NCBI RefSeq assembly: GCF_022662375.1
Contig: NZ_JAKNQL010000025.1
Coordinates: 1 to 64,000 of the forward strand
Reading direction: 5' to 3'
DNA: 64,000 nucleotides
From: Pseudomonas sp. CROZ-RG-20F-R04-15
Lineage (GTDB): Bacteria > Pseudomonadota > Gammaproteobacteria > Pseudomonadales > Pseudomonadaceae
Made by a program: the position numbers and the translations under genes
The notes under the pieces: generated by a model
Seen by the model: the letters and a program-made list of their open reading frames with translations, nothing else
Databases searched by the model: none
Told to the model about the DNA's origin: nothing
Shown: piece by piece, positions 51,075 through 58,335 of the stretch
How positions within the stretch are numbered: position 1 is the first letter of the stretch
Layout: every line of letters starts with the position of its first letter

Positions 51075-52522
51075 CCACTCTGATGGTGCAGGGCACCACT
51101 TCCGACGCCGGTAAAAGCACACTGGTGACGGCGCTGTGCCGCTGGGCGACCCGCCAGGGCGTGGCGGTCGTACCGTTCAAACCGCAGAACATGGCGCTCA
51201 ACAGCGCTGTGACTGCCGACGGCGGTGAGATCGGTCGCGCGCAAGCGGTGCAGGCGCAAGCGGCGTTTCTTGAGCCGCACACTGACATGAATCCGGTGCT
51301 GCTCAAGCCGAACAGCGACACCGGCGCGCAAGTGATCATTCATGGTCGCGCGGTGACGTCGATGAATGCCGTGGCGTACCACGACTACAAAGCCATCGCG
51401 ATGAAAGCTGTTTTGGCTTCTCACGAGCGACTCAGCGTCGCGTATCCGCTGGTGATGGTCGAAGGCGCAGGCTCGCCGGCGGAGATCAATCTGCGCGCCG
51501 GCGACATCGCCAACATGGGTTTTGCCGAAGCGGTGGATTGCCCGGTGTTGCTGATTGCCGACATCAATCGCGGCGGGGTTTTCGCCCATCTGGTCGGCAC
51601 CCTGGAGCTGCTCTCGCCGAGTGAGCAGGCGCGGGTCAAAGGCTTCATCATCAATCGCTTCCGTGGCGACATCGCCTTGCTGCAACCGGGCCTCGACTGG
51701 CTCGAACAGCGCACCGGCAAACCGGTGGTGGGCGTGTTGCCATATGTGATGGATCTGCACCTTGAGGCCGAGGACGGCATCGATCAGCGCCAGACCGACA
51801 AGGCCGAACAAGTGCTGAAAGTGGTGGTGCCGGTGCTGCCCCGCATCAGCAACCACACCGACTTTGATCCGCTGCGTCTGCATCCGCAGGTCGACCTGCA
51901 ATTTGTCGGGCCGGGGCAGGCGATTCCTGCAGCCGATCTGATCATCCTGCCGGGCTCGAAAAGCGTGCGCAGCGATCTGGCGTATTTGCGTGCCAATGGT
52001 TGGGATGCGGCGATCGCCCGGCATTTGCGTTACGGCGGCAAAGTGCTGGGGATCTGCGGTGGGCTGCAAATGCTCGGTGAGCAGGTGCATGATCCGCTCG
52101 GCTTGGAAGGTGCGCCCGGTTCGAGTGCCGGTTTGGGCTTGCTGGCCTTTGAAACGACGCTTGAAGCCGAGAAGCAATTGCGCAATGTGCGCGGGCGGCT
52201 GGCGCTGGAAGATGCCGATGTCAGCGGCTATGAAATTCATGCTGGCGTGACCAGCGGGCCGGCGCTGGAGAATGCGGCGGTGTATCTGGACGACGGTCGT
52301 TGTGATGGTGCGCAGAGTCTGGACGGGCAGGTGTTCGGCACCTATCTGCATGGCTTGTTCGAATCGCCGGCGGCGAGTGCGGCGTTGTTGCGCTGGGCCG
52401 GATTGAGCGATGTGCAGGAGGTGGATTATCACGGCTTGCGCGAGCGCGATATCGAGCGGCTGGCGGATCTGGTGGAAAAACATCTGGATACCGAGCTGTT
52501 GCGGCGGCTCTGTGGGATTTGA
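51071..52522 (+). CDS. cobQ: Cobyric acid synthase
   Basis: A 483-residue glutamine-dependent amidotransferase that amidates the b, d, e and g carboxylates of adenosylcobyrinic acid a,c-diamide. The N-terminal synthetase domain starts LMVQGTTSDAGKSTLVTALC (~4-23), with KPQNMALNSAVTADGGEIGRAQ. The glutaminase domain has LPGSKSVRSDL (~296-306), ILGICGGLQML-type nucleophile (VLGICGGLQMLG, Cys ~329) and YLHGLFE near 420. It overlaps cobC by 4 bp. Confidence 0.97.
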   Translation: MTTLMVQGTTSDAGKSTLVTALCRWATRQGVAVVPFKPQNMALNSAVTADGGEIGRAQAVQAQAAFLEPHTDMNPVLLKPNSDTGAQVIIHGRAVTSMNAVAYHDYKAIAMKAVLASHERLSVAYPLVMVEGAGSPAEINLRAGDIANMGFAEAVDCPVLLIADINRGGVFAHLVGTLELLSPSEQARVKGFIINRFRGDIALLQPGLDWLEQRTGKPVVGVLPYVMDLHLEAEDGIDQRQTDKAEQVLKVVVPVLPRISNHTDFDPLRLHPQVDLQFVGPGQAIPAADLIILPGSKSVRSDLAYLRANGWDAAIARHLRYGGKVLGICGGLQMLGEQVHDPLGLEGAPGSSAGLGLLAFETTLEAEKQLRNVRGRLALEDADVSGYEIHAGVTSGPALENAAVYLDDGRCDGAQSLDGQVFGTYLHGLFESPAASAALLRWAGLSDVQEVDYHGLRERDIERLADLVEKHLDTELLRRLCGI

Positions 52523-52540
52523 GGAGACTGTGCGGGCCTC

Positions 52541-52631
52541 TTCGCGAGCAGGCTCGCTCCCACAGTGAATGCGGTTAGCCATGCATTTTGAGTACAACTC
52601 ATAACCCTGTGGGAGCAAGCCTGCTCGCGAA
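52541..52631. repeat. REP doublet between cobQ and cobP
   Basis: Facing REP cores (right copy GTGGGAGCAAGCCTGCTCGC) in the 149-bp gap between cobQ and cobP, the widest gap of an otherwise overlapping operon. An in-frame ATG at 52588 could extend CobP through the right REP core. Confidence 0.9.
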
Positions 52632-52671
52632 AGCGGCGGTTGTCTCACTAAATATTTCTCTGGATGAACTC

Positions 52672-53193
52672 ATGCTCCAACTGATCCTCGGCGGCGCCCG
52701 CTCCGGCAAAAGTCGTCTGGCCGAAAAACTCGCCAGCGACAGCAATCTATCGGTCACCTACATCGCCACCAGCCAGCCGCTCGATGGCGAAATGAGCGAT
52801 CGCGTCGCCCATCATCGCGCCCGCCGTCCCGCTGAATGGGCACTCATCGAAGAGCCGCTGGAACTGGCCCGCGTCCTGCGCGAATCCGCCAGCGCCGAGC
52901 ATTGCCTGCTGGTCGATTGCCTGACCCTGTGGCTGACCAATCTGCTGATGCTCGACGACGCCGAACGCCTCGCCGCTGAGCGCGAAGCCTTGCTCGACTG
53001 CCTGGCGTGTTTGCCGGGTGAAATCATTTTTGTCAGCAACGAGACCGGAATGGGTGTCGTGCCGCTGGGCGAATTGACTCGCCGCTACGTCGATGAAGCC
53101 GGTTGGCTGCATCAAGCTCTGGCCGAGCGCTGTCAGCGTGTTGTCCTGACCGTCGCCGGCCTGCCCCTGACTCTGAAAGGACCTGCGTTATGA
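52672..53193 (+). CDS. cobP: Adenosylcobinamide kinase/guanylyltransferase
   Basis: A 173-residue bifunctional enzyme (CobP/CobU) that phosphorylates adenosylcobinamide and transfers GMP. The P-loop is LILGGARSGKSRLAEKLA (~4-21), followed by VTYIATSQPLDGEMSDRVAHH with the guanylylated His (~46) and VDCLTLWLTNLL and FVSNETGMGVVP. The start at 52672 gives the usual MLQLILGGARSGKS N-terminus, though its SD is weak. It overlaps cobT by 4 bp. Confidence 0.94.
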   Translation: MLQLILGGARSGKSRLAEKLASDSNLSVTYIATSQPLDGEMSDRVAHHRARRPAEWALIEEPLELARVLRESASAEHCLLVDCLTLWLTNLLMLDDAERLAAEREALLDCLACLPGEIIFVSNETGMGVVPLGELTRRYVDEAGWLHQALAERCQRVVLTVAGLPLTLKGPAL

Positions 53194-54245
53194 CTCAAAC
53201 CTGGTGGCTGAACCCGTGCAAACCGGTCGATCTCAACATCGTTGAACAAGCGACGGCACGGCAGCAGCAACTGACCAAACCGGCGGGTTCGCTGGGGCGT
53301 CTGGAATCGGTGGCAGTGCAATTGGCCGGTCTGCAAGGCCAGGTCAAACCGACGCTCTCGCAAGTATGGATCGCGATTTTTGCCGGTGATCACGGCGTGG
53401 TCGCAGAAGGTGTTTCGGCGTTCCCGCAGGAAGTCACCGGGCAGATGCTGCTCAACTTTGTCAGCGGCGGCGCGGCGATCAGTGTGCTGGCACGTCAGCT
53501 CGGCGCGCAACTGGAAGTGGTCGATCTGGGCACCGTGAATCCAGCGCTGAACCTGCCGGGTGTGCGTCATTTGAACCTCGGCGCGGGCACGGCGAACTTC
53601 GTCGAGGGTGCGGCGATGACTCAAGCCCAGGGCGAACTGGCGCTGCAGGCCGGTCGTGACAGTTTGTTGCGGGCAAAAGCGGCGGGCGCGCAACTGTTCA
53701 TCGGTGGTGAAATGGGCATTGGCAACACCACGGCCGCCAGTGCGCTGGCTTGTGCGTTGCTCGATTGTCCGGTGGCGCATCTGACCGGCCCCGGTACCGG
53801 GTTGAATGCCGAAGGCGTCAGTCATAAAGCACAAGTGATCGAGCGCGCATTGGCGTTGCATGCAACGCAGCGTGGCGATGCGTTGCAAACGCTGTTCAAT
53901 CTCGGCGGTTTTGAAATCGCGGCGCTGGTCGGTGCGTATCTGGCAGCGGCGCAAGAAGGCGTTGCGGTGCTGGTCGACGGCTTTATCTGTACGGTCGCGG
54001 CGCTGGTCGCTGTGCGCTTGAATCCGGCCTGTCGTGAGTGGCTGTTGTTCGGTCACCGTGGCGCCGAGCCGGGCCATCGCCATGTGCTGGAAACGCTGAA
54101 GGCCGAGCCATTGCTGGAGCTTGGTCTGCGTCTGGGCGAGGGCAGCGGTGCCGCGTTGGCGGTGCCATTGTTGCGTCTGGCCTGTGACCTGCACGGGCAA
54201 ATGGCGACGTTCGCTGAAGCAGCGGTGGCGGATCGGCCGGCATGA
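53190..54245 (+). CDS. cobT: Nicotinate-nucleotide:DMB phosphoribosyltransferase
   Basis: A 351-residue enzyme that activates DMB to alpha-ribazole 5'-phosphate. Landmarks: QQLTKPAGSLGRLESVAVQL (~29-48), IFAGDHGVVAEGVSAFPQEVT (~64-84), FIGGEMGIGNTTAASAL (~170-186) and the C-terminal LRLGEGSGAALAVPLL containing the catalytic Glu. Start MTQTWWLNPC at 53190, overlapping cobP. Confidence 0.97.
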   Translation: MTQTWWLNPCKPVDLNIVEQATARQQQLTKPAGSLGRLESVAVQLAGLQGQVKPTLSQVWIAIFAGDHGVVAEGVSAFPQEVTGQMLLNFVSGGAAISVLARQLGAQLEVVDLGTVNPALNLPGVRHLNLGAGTANFVEGAAMTQAQGELALQAGRDSLLRAKAAGAQLFIGGEMGIGNTTAASALACALLDCPVAHLTGPGTGLNAEGVSHKAQVIERALALHATQRGDALQTLFNLGGFEIAALVGAYLAAAQEGVAVLVDGFICTVAALVAVRLNPACREWLLFGHRGAEPGHRHVLETLKAEPLLELGLRLGEGSGAALAVPLLRLACDLHGQMATFAEAAVADRPA

Positions 54246-54817
54246 CCCTGCGCCTGGATCTGCTACGCCATGGCGAGACTGAATTGGGCGGTGGTCTGCG
54301 CGGCAGCCTCGACGATGCGCTGACCGAAAACGGCTGGGCGCAAATGCGTGCGGCGGTGGTCGCGGGCGGGCCGTGGGATCGAATCGTCAGTTCGCCGTTG
54401 CAGCGTTGTGCGCGGTTTGCCGCCGAACTGGGTGAGCAGCTGAGTCTGTCCGTGTATCTGGACAAGGATCTGCAAGAACTGCATTTCGGCGCGTGGGAAG
54501 GGCAGAGCGCGGCGGCGTTGATGGAGACCGATGCCGAAGCGCTGGGGGTGTTCTGGGCCGATCCGTATTCATTTACGCCGCCGCAGGGTGAACCGGTCAG
54601 CGAGTTTTCTTCTCGAGTGCTGGCCGCCGTTGCGCGCTTGCACAGTAACTACGCTGGTGAGCGGGTGTTGCTGATCAGTCATGGCGGCGTGATGCGCCTG
54701 TTGCTGGCGCAAGCGCGCGGGTTGCCGCGCGAGCAATTGCTCAATGTCGAGGTCGCTCACGGCGCGTTGTTTGCGCTGACGGTCGAGGTCGACGGTTCAT
54801 TCAAGGAAAGTCACTGA
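54242..54817 (+). CDS. Alpha-ribazole phosphatase-like histidine phosphatase
   Basis: A 191-residue histidine phosphatase with the RHGET catalytic motif (LDLLRHGETELGGGLRG, ~5-21), the second-site SSPLQRCARFA (~44-54) and the C-terminal LLISHGGVMRLLL (~141-153). In this context it should dephosphorylate alpha-ribazole phosphate or adenosylcobalamin phosphate, the step called CobC in Salmonella. It overlaps cobT by 4 bp and is followed one base later by cobS. Confidence 0.9.
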   Translation: MTLRLDLLRHGETELGGGLRGSLDDALTENGWAQMRAAVVAGGPWDRIVSSPLQRCARFAAELGEQLSLSVYLDKDLQELHFGAWEGQSAAALMETDAEALGVFWADPYSFTPPQGEPVSEFSSRVLAAVARLHSNYAGERVLLISHGGVMRLLLAQARGLPREQLLNVEVAHGALFALTVEVDGSFKESH

Positions 54818-54818
54818 C

Positions 54819-55550
54819 ATGTTGCCGCTGTGGATCGCCCTGCAATTTCTCAGCAGCCTGCCGATTCGGTTGCCGGGGATGCCCGAGCCGGAACAGCTTG
54901 GGCGTTCGCTGCTGTTTTATCCGCTGGTAGGGTTGCTGTTCGGCGTGATCCTGTGGGCGTTGAATCTGGCGTTGGCGGGCGCACCGTTGTTGCTGCATGC
55001 GGCGCTGCTGCTGACGGTGTGGGTGTTGCTCAGTGGCGCTTTGCACCTCGATGGTCTGGCTGACAGCGCCGATGCCTGGCTCGGCGGTTTTGGTGATCGC
55101 GAGCGCACGCTGACAATCATGAAAGATCCGCGCAGCGGGCCGATTGCGGTGGTCACGTTGGTGTTGGTGTTGCTGCTCAAGTTTGCCGCGCTGCTGGCGT
55201 TGATCGAGCAGGGGCATGGGCTGGCGTTGATCATCGTGCCGTTGCTCGGGCGGGCGGCGTTGTTGGGGTTGTTTCTGACCACGCCGTATGTACGCGCGGG
55301 CGGGCTGGGGCAAGCGTTGGCGGATCATTTGCCGCGCAAGGCTGGATGGTGGGTGCTCGGCGTCAGTGCATTGGTCTGCGTGCTGATTGGCGGGTTCAGT
55401 GCCGTCGTTGCGCTGGTGTTCGCCGTCGGTGTGTTTGTCTGGTTGCGGCAGGTGATGATGCGGCGGTTGGGCGGGACGACGGGCGATACGGCGGGGGCTT
55501 TGCTGGAGTTGCTGGAGATGGTGGTGCTGGTTGGAGTGGTTTTGGTCTGA
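54819..55550 (+). CDS. cobS: Adenosylcobinamide-GDP ribazoletransferase
   Basis: A 243-residue membrane enzyme (CobS/CobV) joining the activated lower ligand to adenosylcobinamide-GDP, the last ring-assembly step. The hallmark LHLDGLADSADAWLGGFGDRERTLTIMKDPRSGPIAV (in parts, ~67-104) binds the substrate; six or more hydrophobic helices surround it. It starts one base past the phosphatase stop and closes the cobalamin operon. Confidence 0.95.
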   Translation: MLPLWIALQFLSSLPIRLPGMPEPEQLGRSLLFYPLVGLLFGVILWALNLALAGAPLLLHAALLLTVWVLLSGALHLDGLADSADAWLGGFGDRERTLTIMKDPRSGPIAVVTLVLVLLLKFAALLALIEQGHGLALIIVPLLGRAALLGLFLTTPYVRAGGLGQALADHLPRKAGWWVLGVSALVCVLIGGFSAVVALVFAVGVFVWLRQVMMRRLGGTTGDTAGALLELLEMVVLVGVVLV

Positions 55551-55577
55551 CAGTTCTGGATTGTCTGTGCCGGCCTC

Positions 55578-55643
55578 TTCGCGAGCAGGCTCGCTCCCAC
55601 AGGGGATCGCATTTTCAAATGTGGGAGCGAGCCTGCTCGCGAA
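55578..55643. repeat. REP doublet after the cob operon
   Basis: Facing REP cores only about 20 bp apart, 27 bp after the cobS stop codon. Confidence 0.9.
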
Positions 55644-55691
55644 ATCGATCTGTCAGGCAGCACAAATGTTATGGATAAACTCATCTGTAAC

Positions 55692-55720
55692 TTGATTTAA
55701 CACAGTCGCGGGTATATACA
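55692..55720 (+). promoter_or_regulatory. Promoter of the MarR gene
   Basis: TTGATT (55692-55697), a 17-bp spacer and TATACA (55715-55720). The predicted start point, about 7 bp downstream, falls on or next to the marR ATG (55727), suggesting a leaderless or nearly leaderless mRNA. No SD precedes that ATG. Confidence 0.55.
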
Positions 55721-55723
55721 CGC
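55708..55723. promoter_or_regulatory. MarR operator candidate 1
   Basis: GCGGGTATATACACGC overlaps the marR -10 region and ends 3 bp before its ATG. It differs at one position from the perfect palindrome at 56154-56169, so a bound MarR dimer would repress its own promoter. Confidence 0.75.
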
Positions 55724-55726
55724 ATC

Positions 55727-56131
55727 ATGCTTCCTTCTCAGTGTTTGTGCACCAACCTGCGTCGCGCCGCTCGTGGCGTCAGCAGGCATTACGACGGCGC
55801 TCTTGACGGCTTCGGGATCAACGTTGCCCAGTATTCTTTGCTGTGCAACCTGCAGCGTCTCGATCAACCAAGCATCTCGGAACTCGCCGAAGCCATGGGC
55901 CTGGATCGCAGCACCCTCGGGCGCAACTTGCGGGTGCTGGAAGGCGAGGGGCTGGTGGCGCTGGCCGAGGGCGAGGACATGCGTAACCGCATCGTCAAAC
56001 TCACCGAAACCGGCGTGCAACGCCTGGCAGCGGCACTGCCGGCCTGGGAAGCGGCGCAACAGCGGTTGATCGACAGGCTGGGTGCCGAAAAGCGCGAAAC
56101 CTTGCTCAGATTGCTGGATGAACTGGCCTGA
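55727..56131 (+). CDS. MarR family transcriptional regulator
   Basis: A 134-residue winged-helix regulator. Family features: TNLRRAARGVSRHYDGAL (~9-26), INVAQYSLLCNLQRLDQPSISELAEAMGLDRSTLGRNLRVLEGEGLV (in parts, ~31-77) forming the HTH and wing, then a C-terminal dimerisation helix. The start is ATG 55727, which has no SD. It is followed 53 bp later by an MFS transporter gene with a matching operator, so it is most likely the local repressor of that gene and of itself. Confidence 0.92.
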   Translation: MLPSQCLCTNLRRAARGVSRHYDGALDGFGINVAQYSLLCNLQRLDQPSISELAEAMGLDRSTLGRNLRVLEGEGLVALAEGEDMRNRIVKLTETGVQRLAAALPAWEAAQQRLIDRLGAEKRETLLRLLDELA

Positions 56132-56153
56132 GGCCGGTTTTTTCCAAACTCAA

Positions 56154-56169
56154 GCGGGTATATACCCGC
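56154..56169. promoter_or_regulatory. MarR operator candidate 2
   Basis: GCGGGTATATACCCGC is a perfect 16-bp palindrome between the marR stop (56131) and the MFS ATG (56185). With the near-identical site before marR it forms a clear two-site operator set. Confidence 0.8.
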
Positions 56170-56177
56170 AAGCGGAG

Positions 56178-56185
56178 AACAACAA
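56178..56185 (+). promoter_or_regulatory. Candidate Hfq/Crc motif at the MFS start
   Basis: AACAACAA, an exact AAnAAnAA word, lies between the GGAG SD and the ATG of the MFS gene, where Hfq/Crc could block initiation. The function is inferred from the motif only. Confidence 0.4.
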
Positions 56186-57393
56186 TGACATCGATGTGGC
56201 GTACGTGCGGTTGGGTGTTGGTGGGGAGTGCGCTGATCCTGGCGTTGTCATTGGGCGTGCGACACGGTTTTGGCTTGTTCCTGTCACCAATGAGCGCGCA
56301 GTTCGGCTGGGGACGTGAGGTGTTTGCCTTCGCCATTGCCTTGCAGAACCTGATCTGGGGCTTGGCGCAACCGTTTACCGGTGCATTGGCTGACCGCTTT
56401 GGCGCCGCCAAAGTGGTGCTGATTGGTGGTGTGCTGTATGCGTTGGGCCTGGTGTGCATGGGCCTGTCGGACTCCGCGGTGACGCTGTCGTTGAGCGCTG
56501 GACTGCTGATCGGTATCGGCCTGTCCGGCACCTCGTTTTCGGTGATCCTCGGCGTGGTGGGTCGTGCCGTGCCGCCGGAAAAACGCAGCATGGGCATGGG
56601 TATCGCCAGTGCCGCCGGTTCGTTCGGCCAGTTCGCCATGTTGCCGGGCACTTTGGGGCTGATCGGCTGGCTTGGCTGGTCGGCAGCGCTGTTGGTGCTC
56701 GGCCTGCTGGTGGCGCTGATCGTGCCGCTGGTGAGCATGCTCAAGGACAAGCCGCTGCCGGTACTCGGCCATGAACAAACACTGTCCGAGGCCCTGAGCG
56801 AAGCTTGCTCGCATTCCGGCTTCTGGTTGCTGGCGTTCGGTTTTTTCGTCTGCGGTTTTCAGGTGGTGTTCATCGGCGTACACCTGCCGGCCTACCTGGT
56901 CGATCAGCATCTGCCCGCCAGTGTTGGCACTACGGTGCTGGCGTTGATCGGTCTGTTCAATATCTTCGGCACTTACACCGCCGGCTGGCTCGGCGGACGC
57001 ATGTCCAAGCCGCGCTTGCTGACGGCGCTGTATCTGCTGCGCGCAGTGGTGATCGTGCTGTTCCTGTGGCTGCCGGTGACGACTACCTCGGCCTATCTGT
57101 TCGGCATGGCCATGGGTTTCCTGTGGCTGTCGACGGTGCCGTTGACCAACGGTACGGTGGCGACCTTGTTTGGCGTGCGCAATCTGTCCATGCTTGGTGG
57201 CATCGTGTTTCTGTTCCATCAGCTCGGCTCGTTCCTGGGCGGCTGGCTGGGCGGGGTGGTGTATGACCGAACCGGGAGTTATGACTTGATCTGGCAAGTG
57301 GCGGTTCTTCTCAGCCTGCTGGCGGCCGCGCTGAACTGGCCGGTGCGCGAACGTCCGGTCGCACGTCTGCAAGCCGCTGCGAGCGCCGTATGA
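56185..57393 (+). CDS. MFS transporter
   Basis: A 402-residue permease with 12 predicted transmembrane helices. The MFS loop 2-3 signature reads PFTGALADRFGAAKVVLIGG (~66-85), and GVRHGFGLFLSPMSAQFGWGREVFAFAIAL near the N-terminus resembles members of the MCT/oxalate:formate-like and multidrug branches. The substrate is unknown. An SD (CGGAG) precedes the ATG. It sits between two MarR-type control elements and a 40-codon ORF overlapping its stop, suggesting one small regulated unit. Confidence 0.9.
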   Translation: MTSMWRTCGWVLVGSALILALSLGVRHGFGLFLSPMSAQFGWGREVFAFAIALQNLIWGLAQPFTGALADRFGAAKVVLIGGVLYALGLVCMGLSDSAVTLSLSAGLLIGIGLSGTSFSVILGVVGRAVPPEKRSMGMGIASAAGSFGQFAMLPGTLGLIGWLGWSAALLVLGLLVALIVPLVSMLKDKPLPVLGHEQTLSEALSEACSHSGFWLLAFGFFVCGFQVVFIGVHLPAYLVDQHLPASVGTTVLALIGLFNIFGTYTAGWLGGRMSKPRLLTALYLLRAVVIVLFLWLPVTTTSAYLFGMAMGFLWLSTVPLTNGTVATLFGVRNLSMLGGIVFLFHQLGSFLGGWLGGVVYDRTGSYDLIWQVAVLLSLLAAALNWPVRERPVARLQAAASAV

Positions 57394-57512
57394 GTCAGCT
57401 CTGGCCGCGAATCGTCATCAGCGCACTCGGCGCCGCCTTGCTGGCGTTGGTGTGGTGGGGCTGGCATCAGGGTGGCCTGGCCCTGATGCAGTTGGGCATG
57501 AGCATTTGCTAG
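57390..57512 (+). CDS. 40-residue single-span membrane peptide overlapping the MFS gene
   Basis: An ATG at 57390 overlaps the MFS stop in an ATGA junction. The frame encodes MSQLWPRIVISALGAALLAL and then VWWGWHQGGLALMQLGMSIC before a TAG. One hydrophobic helix (~7-25) followed by a Trp-rich turn fits a membrane peptide. The tight overlap and the same-strand order suggest translational coupling with the transporter, perhaps as an accessory subunit. There is no family evidence; a chance ORF cannot be excluded. Confidence 0.6.
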   Translation: MSQLWPRIVISALGAALLALVWWGWHQGGLALMQLGMSIC

Positions 57513-57566
57513 AAACAGGCATGGCGAGTAACGTCAAACCCTGACGACTGCTCAAGGATGTTCGAC

Positions 57567-58127
57567 ATGCTGATGCGCTGGTGTGCTGTTCCCGCGTTGC
57601 TGATGGCGCTGACCGGTTTGGCCCAGGCCGCTGACTGTCCCGAATTGCTGCAAGGCTCGCTGCCCAAGCTGCGAGCGAAGGACTCCATCGATCTGTGCAA
57701 ACAGTACGCCGACAAGCCGTTGGTGGTGGTCAACACCGCCAGCTTCTGCGGATTCGCGCCGCAGTTCGAAGGCCTCGAGGCGCTGCATAAACGCTACGAA
57801 GGTCAAGGGCTGGAAATGCTCGGTGTGCCTTCCAATGACTTCAAGCAGGAGTCCAAGGACAGCGCCGAGACCGCCAAGGTCTGTTACGCCAATTACGGCG
57901 TGACCTTCGCCATGACCGAGCCGCAGAAGGTTCGTGGTGATGACGCGACGCATCTGTTTCAGGTGCTGGCGGCACAGAGCAGCGCGCCGAAGTGGAATTT
58001 CTACAAATATGTGGTTGATCGCCAGGGCAAGGTGATCGCCAATTTCTCCAGCTTGACCAAGCCTGATGATCCGGAATTTATCGCTGCGATTGAAAAGGCT
58101 ATTGCCTCGAAACCGCTGAAGCCATAG
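57567..58127 (+). CDS. Periplasmic glutathione peroxidase-family protein
   Basis: A 186-residue thioredoxin-fold peroxidase with a signal peptide (MLMRWCAVPALLMALTGLAQ, cleaved before ~ADC). The core has VVVNTASFCGFAPQFEGLEAL with the catalytic Cys (~49), LGVPSNDFKQ (the family G-P-N-[DQ]-F region) and WNFYKYVVDRQGKV with the Trp and Asn. It probably reduces peroxides using thioredoxin-like donors. The start at 57567 has AAGGA 8 nt upstream; the ATG at 57558 overlaps that SD. Confidence 0.92.
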   Translation: MLMRWCAVPALLMALTGLAQAADCPELLQGSLPKLRAKDSIDLCKQYADKPLVVVNTASFCGFAPQFEGLEALHKRYEGQGLEMLGVPSNDFKQESKDSAETAKVCYANYGVTFAMTEPQKVRGDDATHLFQVLAAQSSAPKWNFYKYVVDRQGKVIANFSSLTKPDDPEFIAAIEKAIASKPLKP

Positions 58128-58137
58128 CGCTTTTTTT

Positions 58138-58226
58138 GTGGGAGCGAGCCTGCTCGCGAAAGCGCTCTGCCAGTCGACATGTGTATTGATTGATACACCG
58201 CCTTCGCGAGCAGGCTCGCTCCCACA
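58138..58226. repeat. REP doublet
   Basis: Facing REP cores about 43 bp apart, between the convergent peroxidase and fadL genes. Confidence 0.9.
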
Positions 58227-58267
58227 TGGGAAGTGTGTTGTGGTGATGAGCAAAATCAAGGCATCAA

Positions 58268-58307
58268 AAAAGCCCCGCCTCTGTAAAGAGAACGGGGCTT
58301 TTTTGTG
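58268..58307. terminator. Bidirectional terminator
   Basis: AAAAAAGCCCCG, loop CCTCTGTAAAGAGAA, CGGGGCTTTTTTG: a hairpin flanked by A- and T-runs between the convergent peroxidase and fadL genes. Confidence 0.88.
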
Positions 58308-58335
58308 GGCGAGGGGTCAGCCTCGCCGTGCCGCA

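Noticed and set aside
52588..52672. CobP starting at the upstream ATG in the REP
   Set aside because: It would add 28 residues of REP-derived sequence before the conserved MLQLILGGARSGKS start, which matches family length without it.
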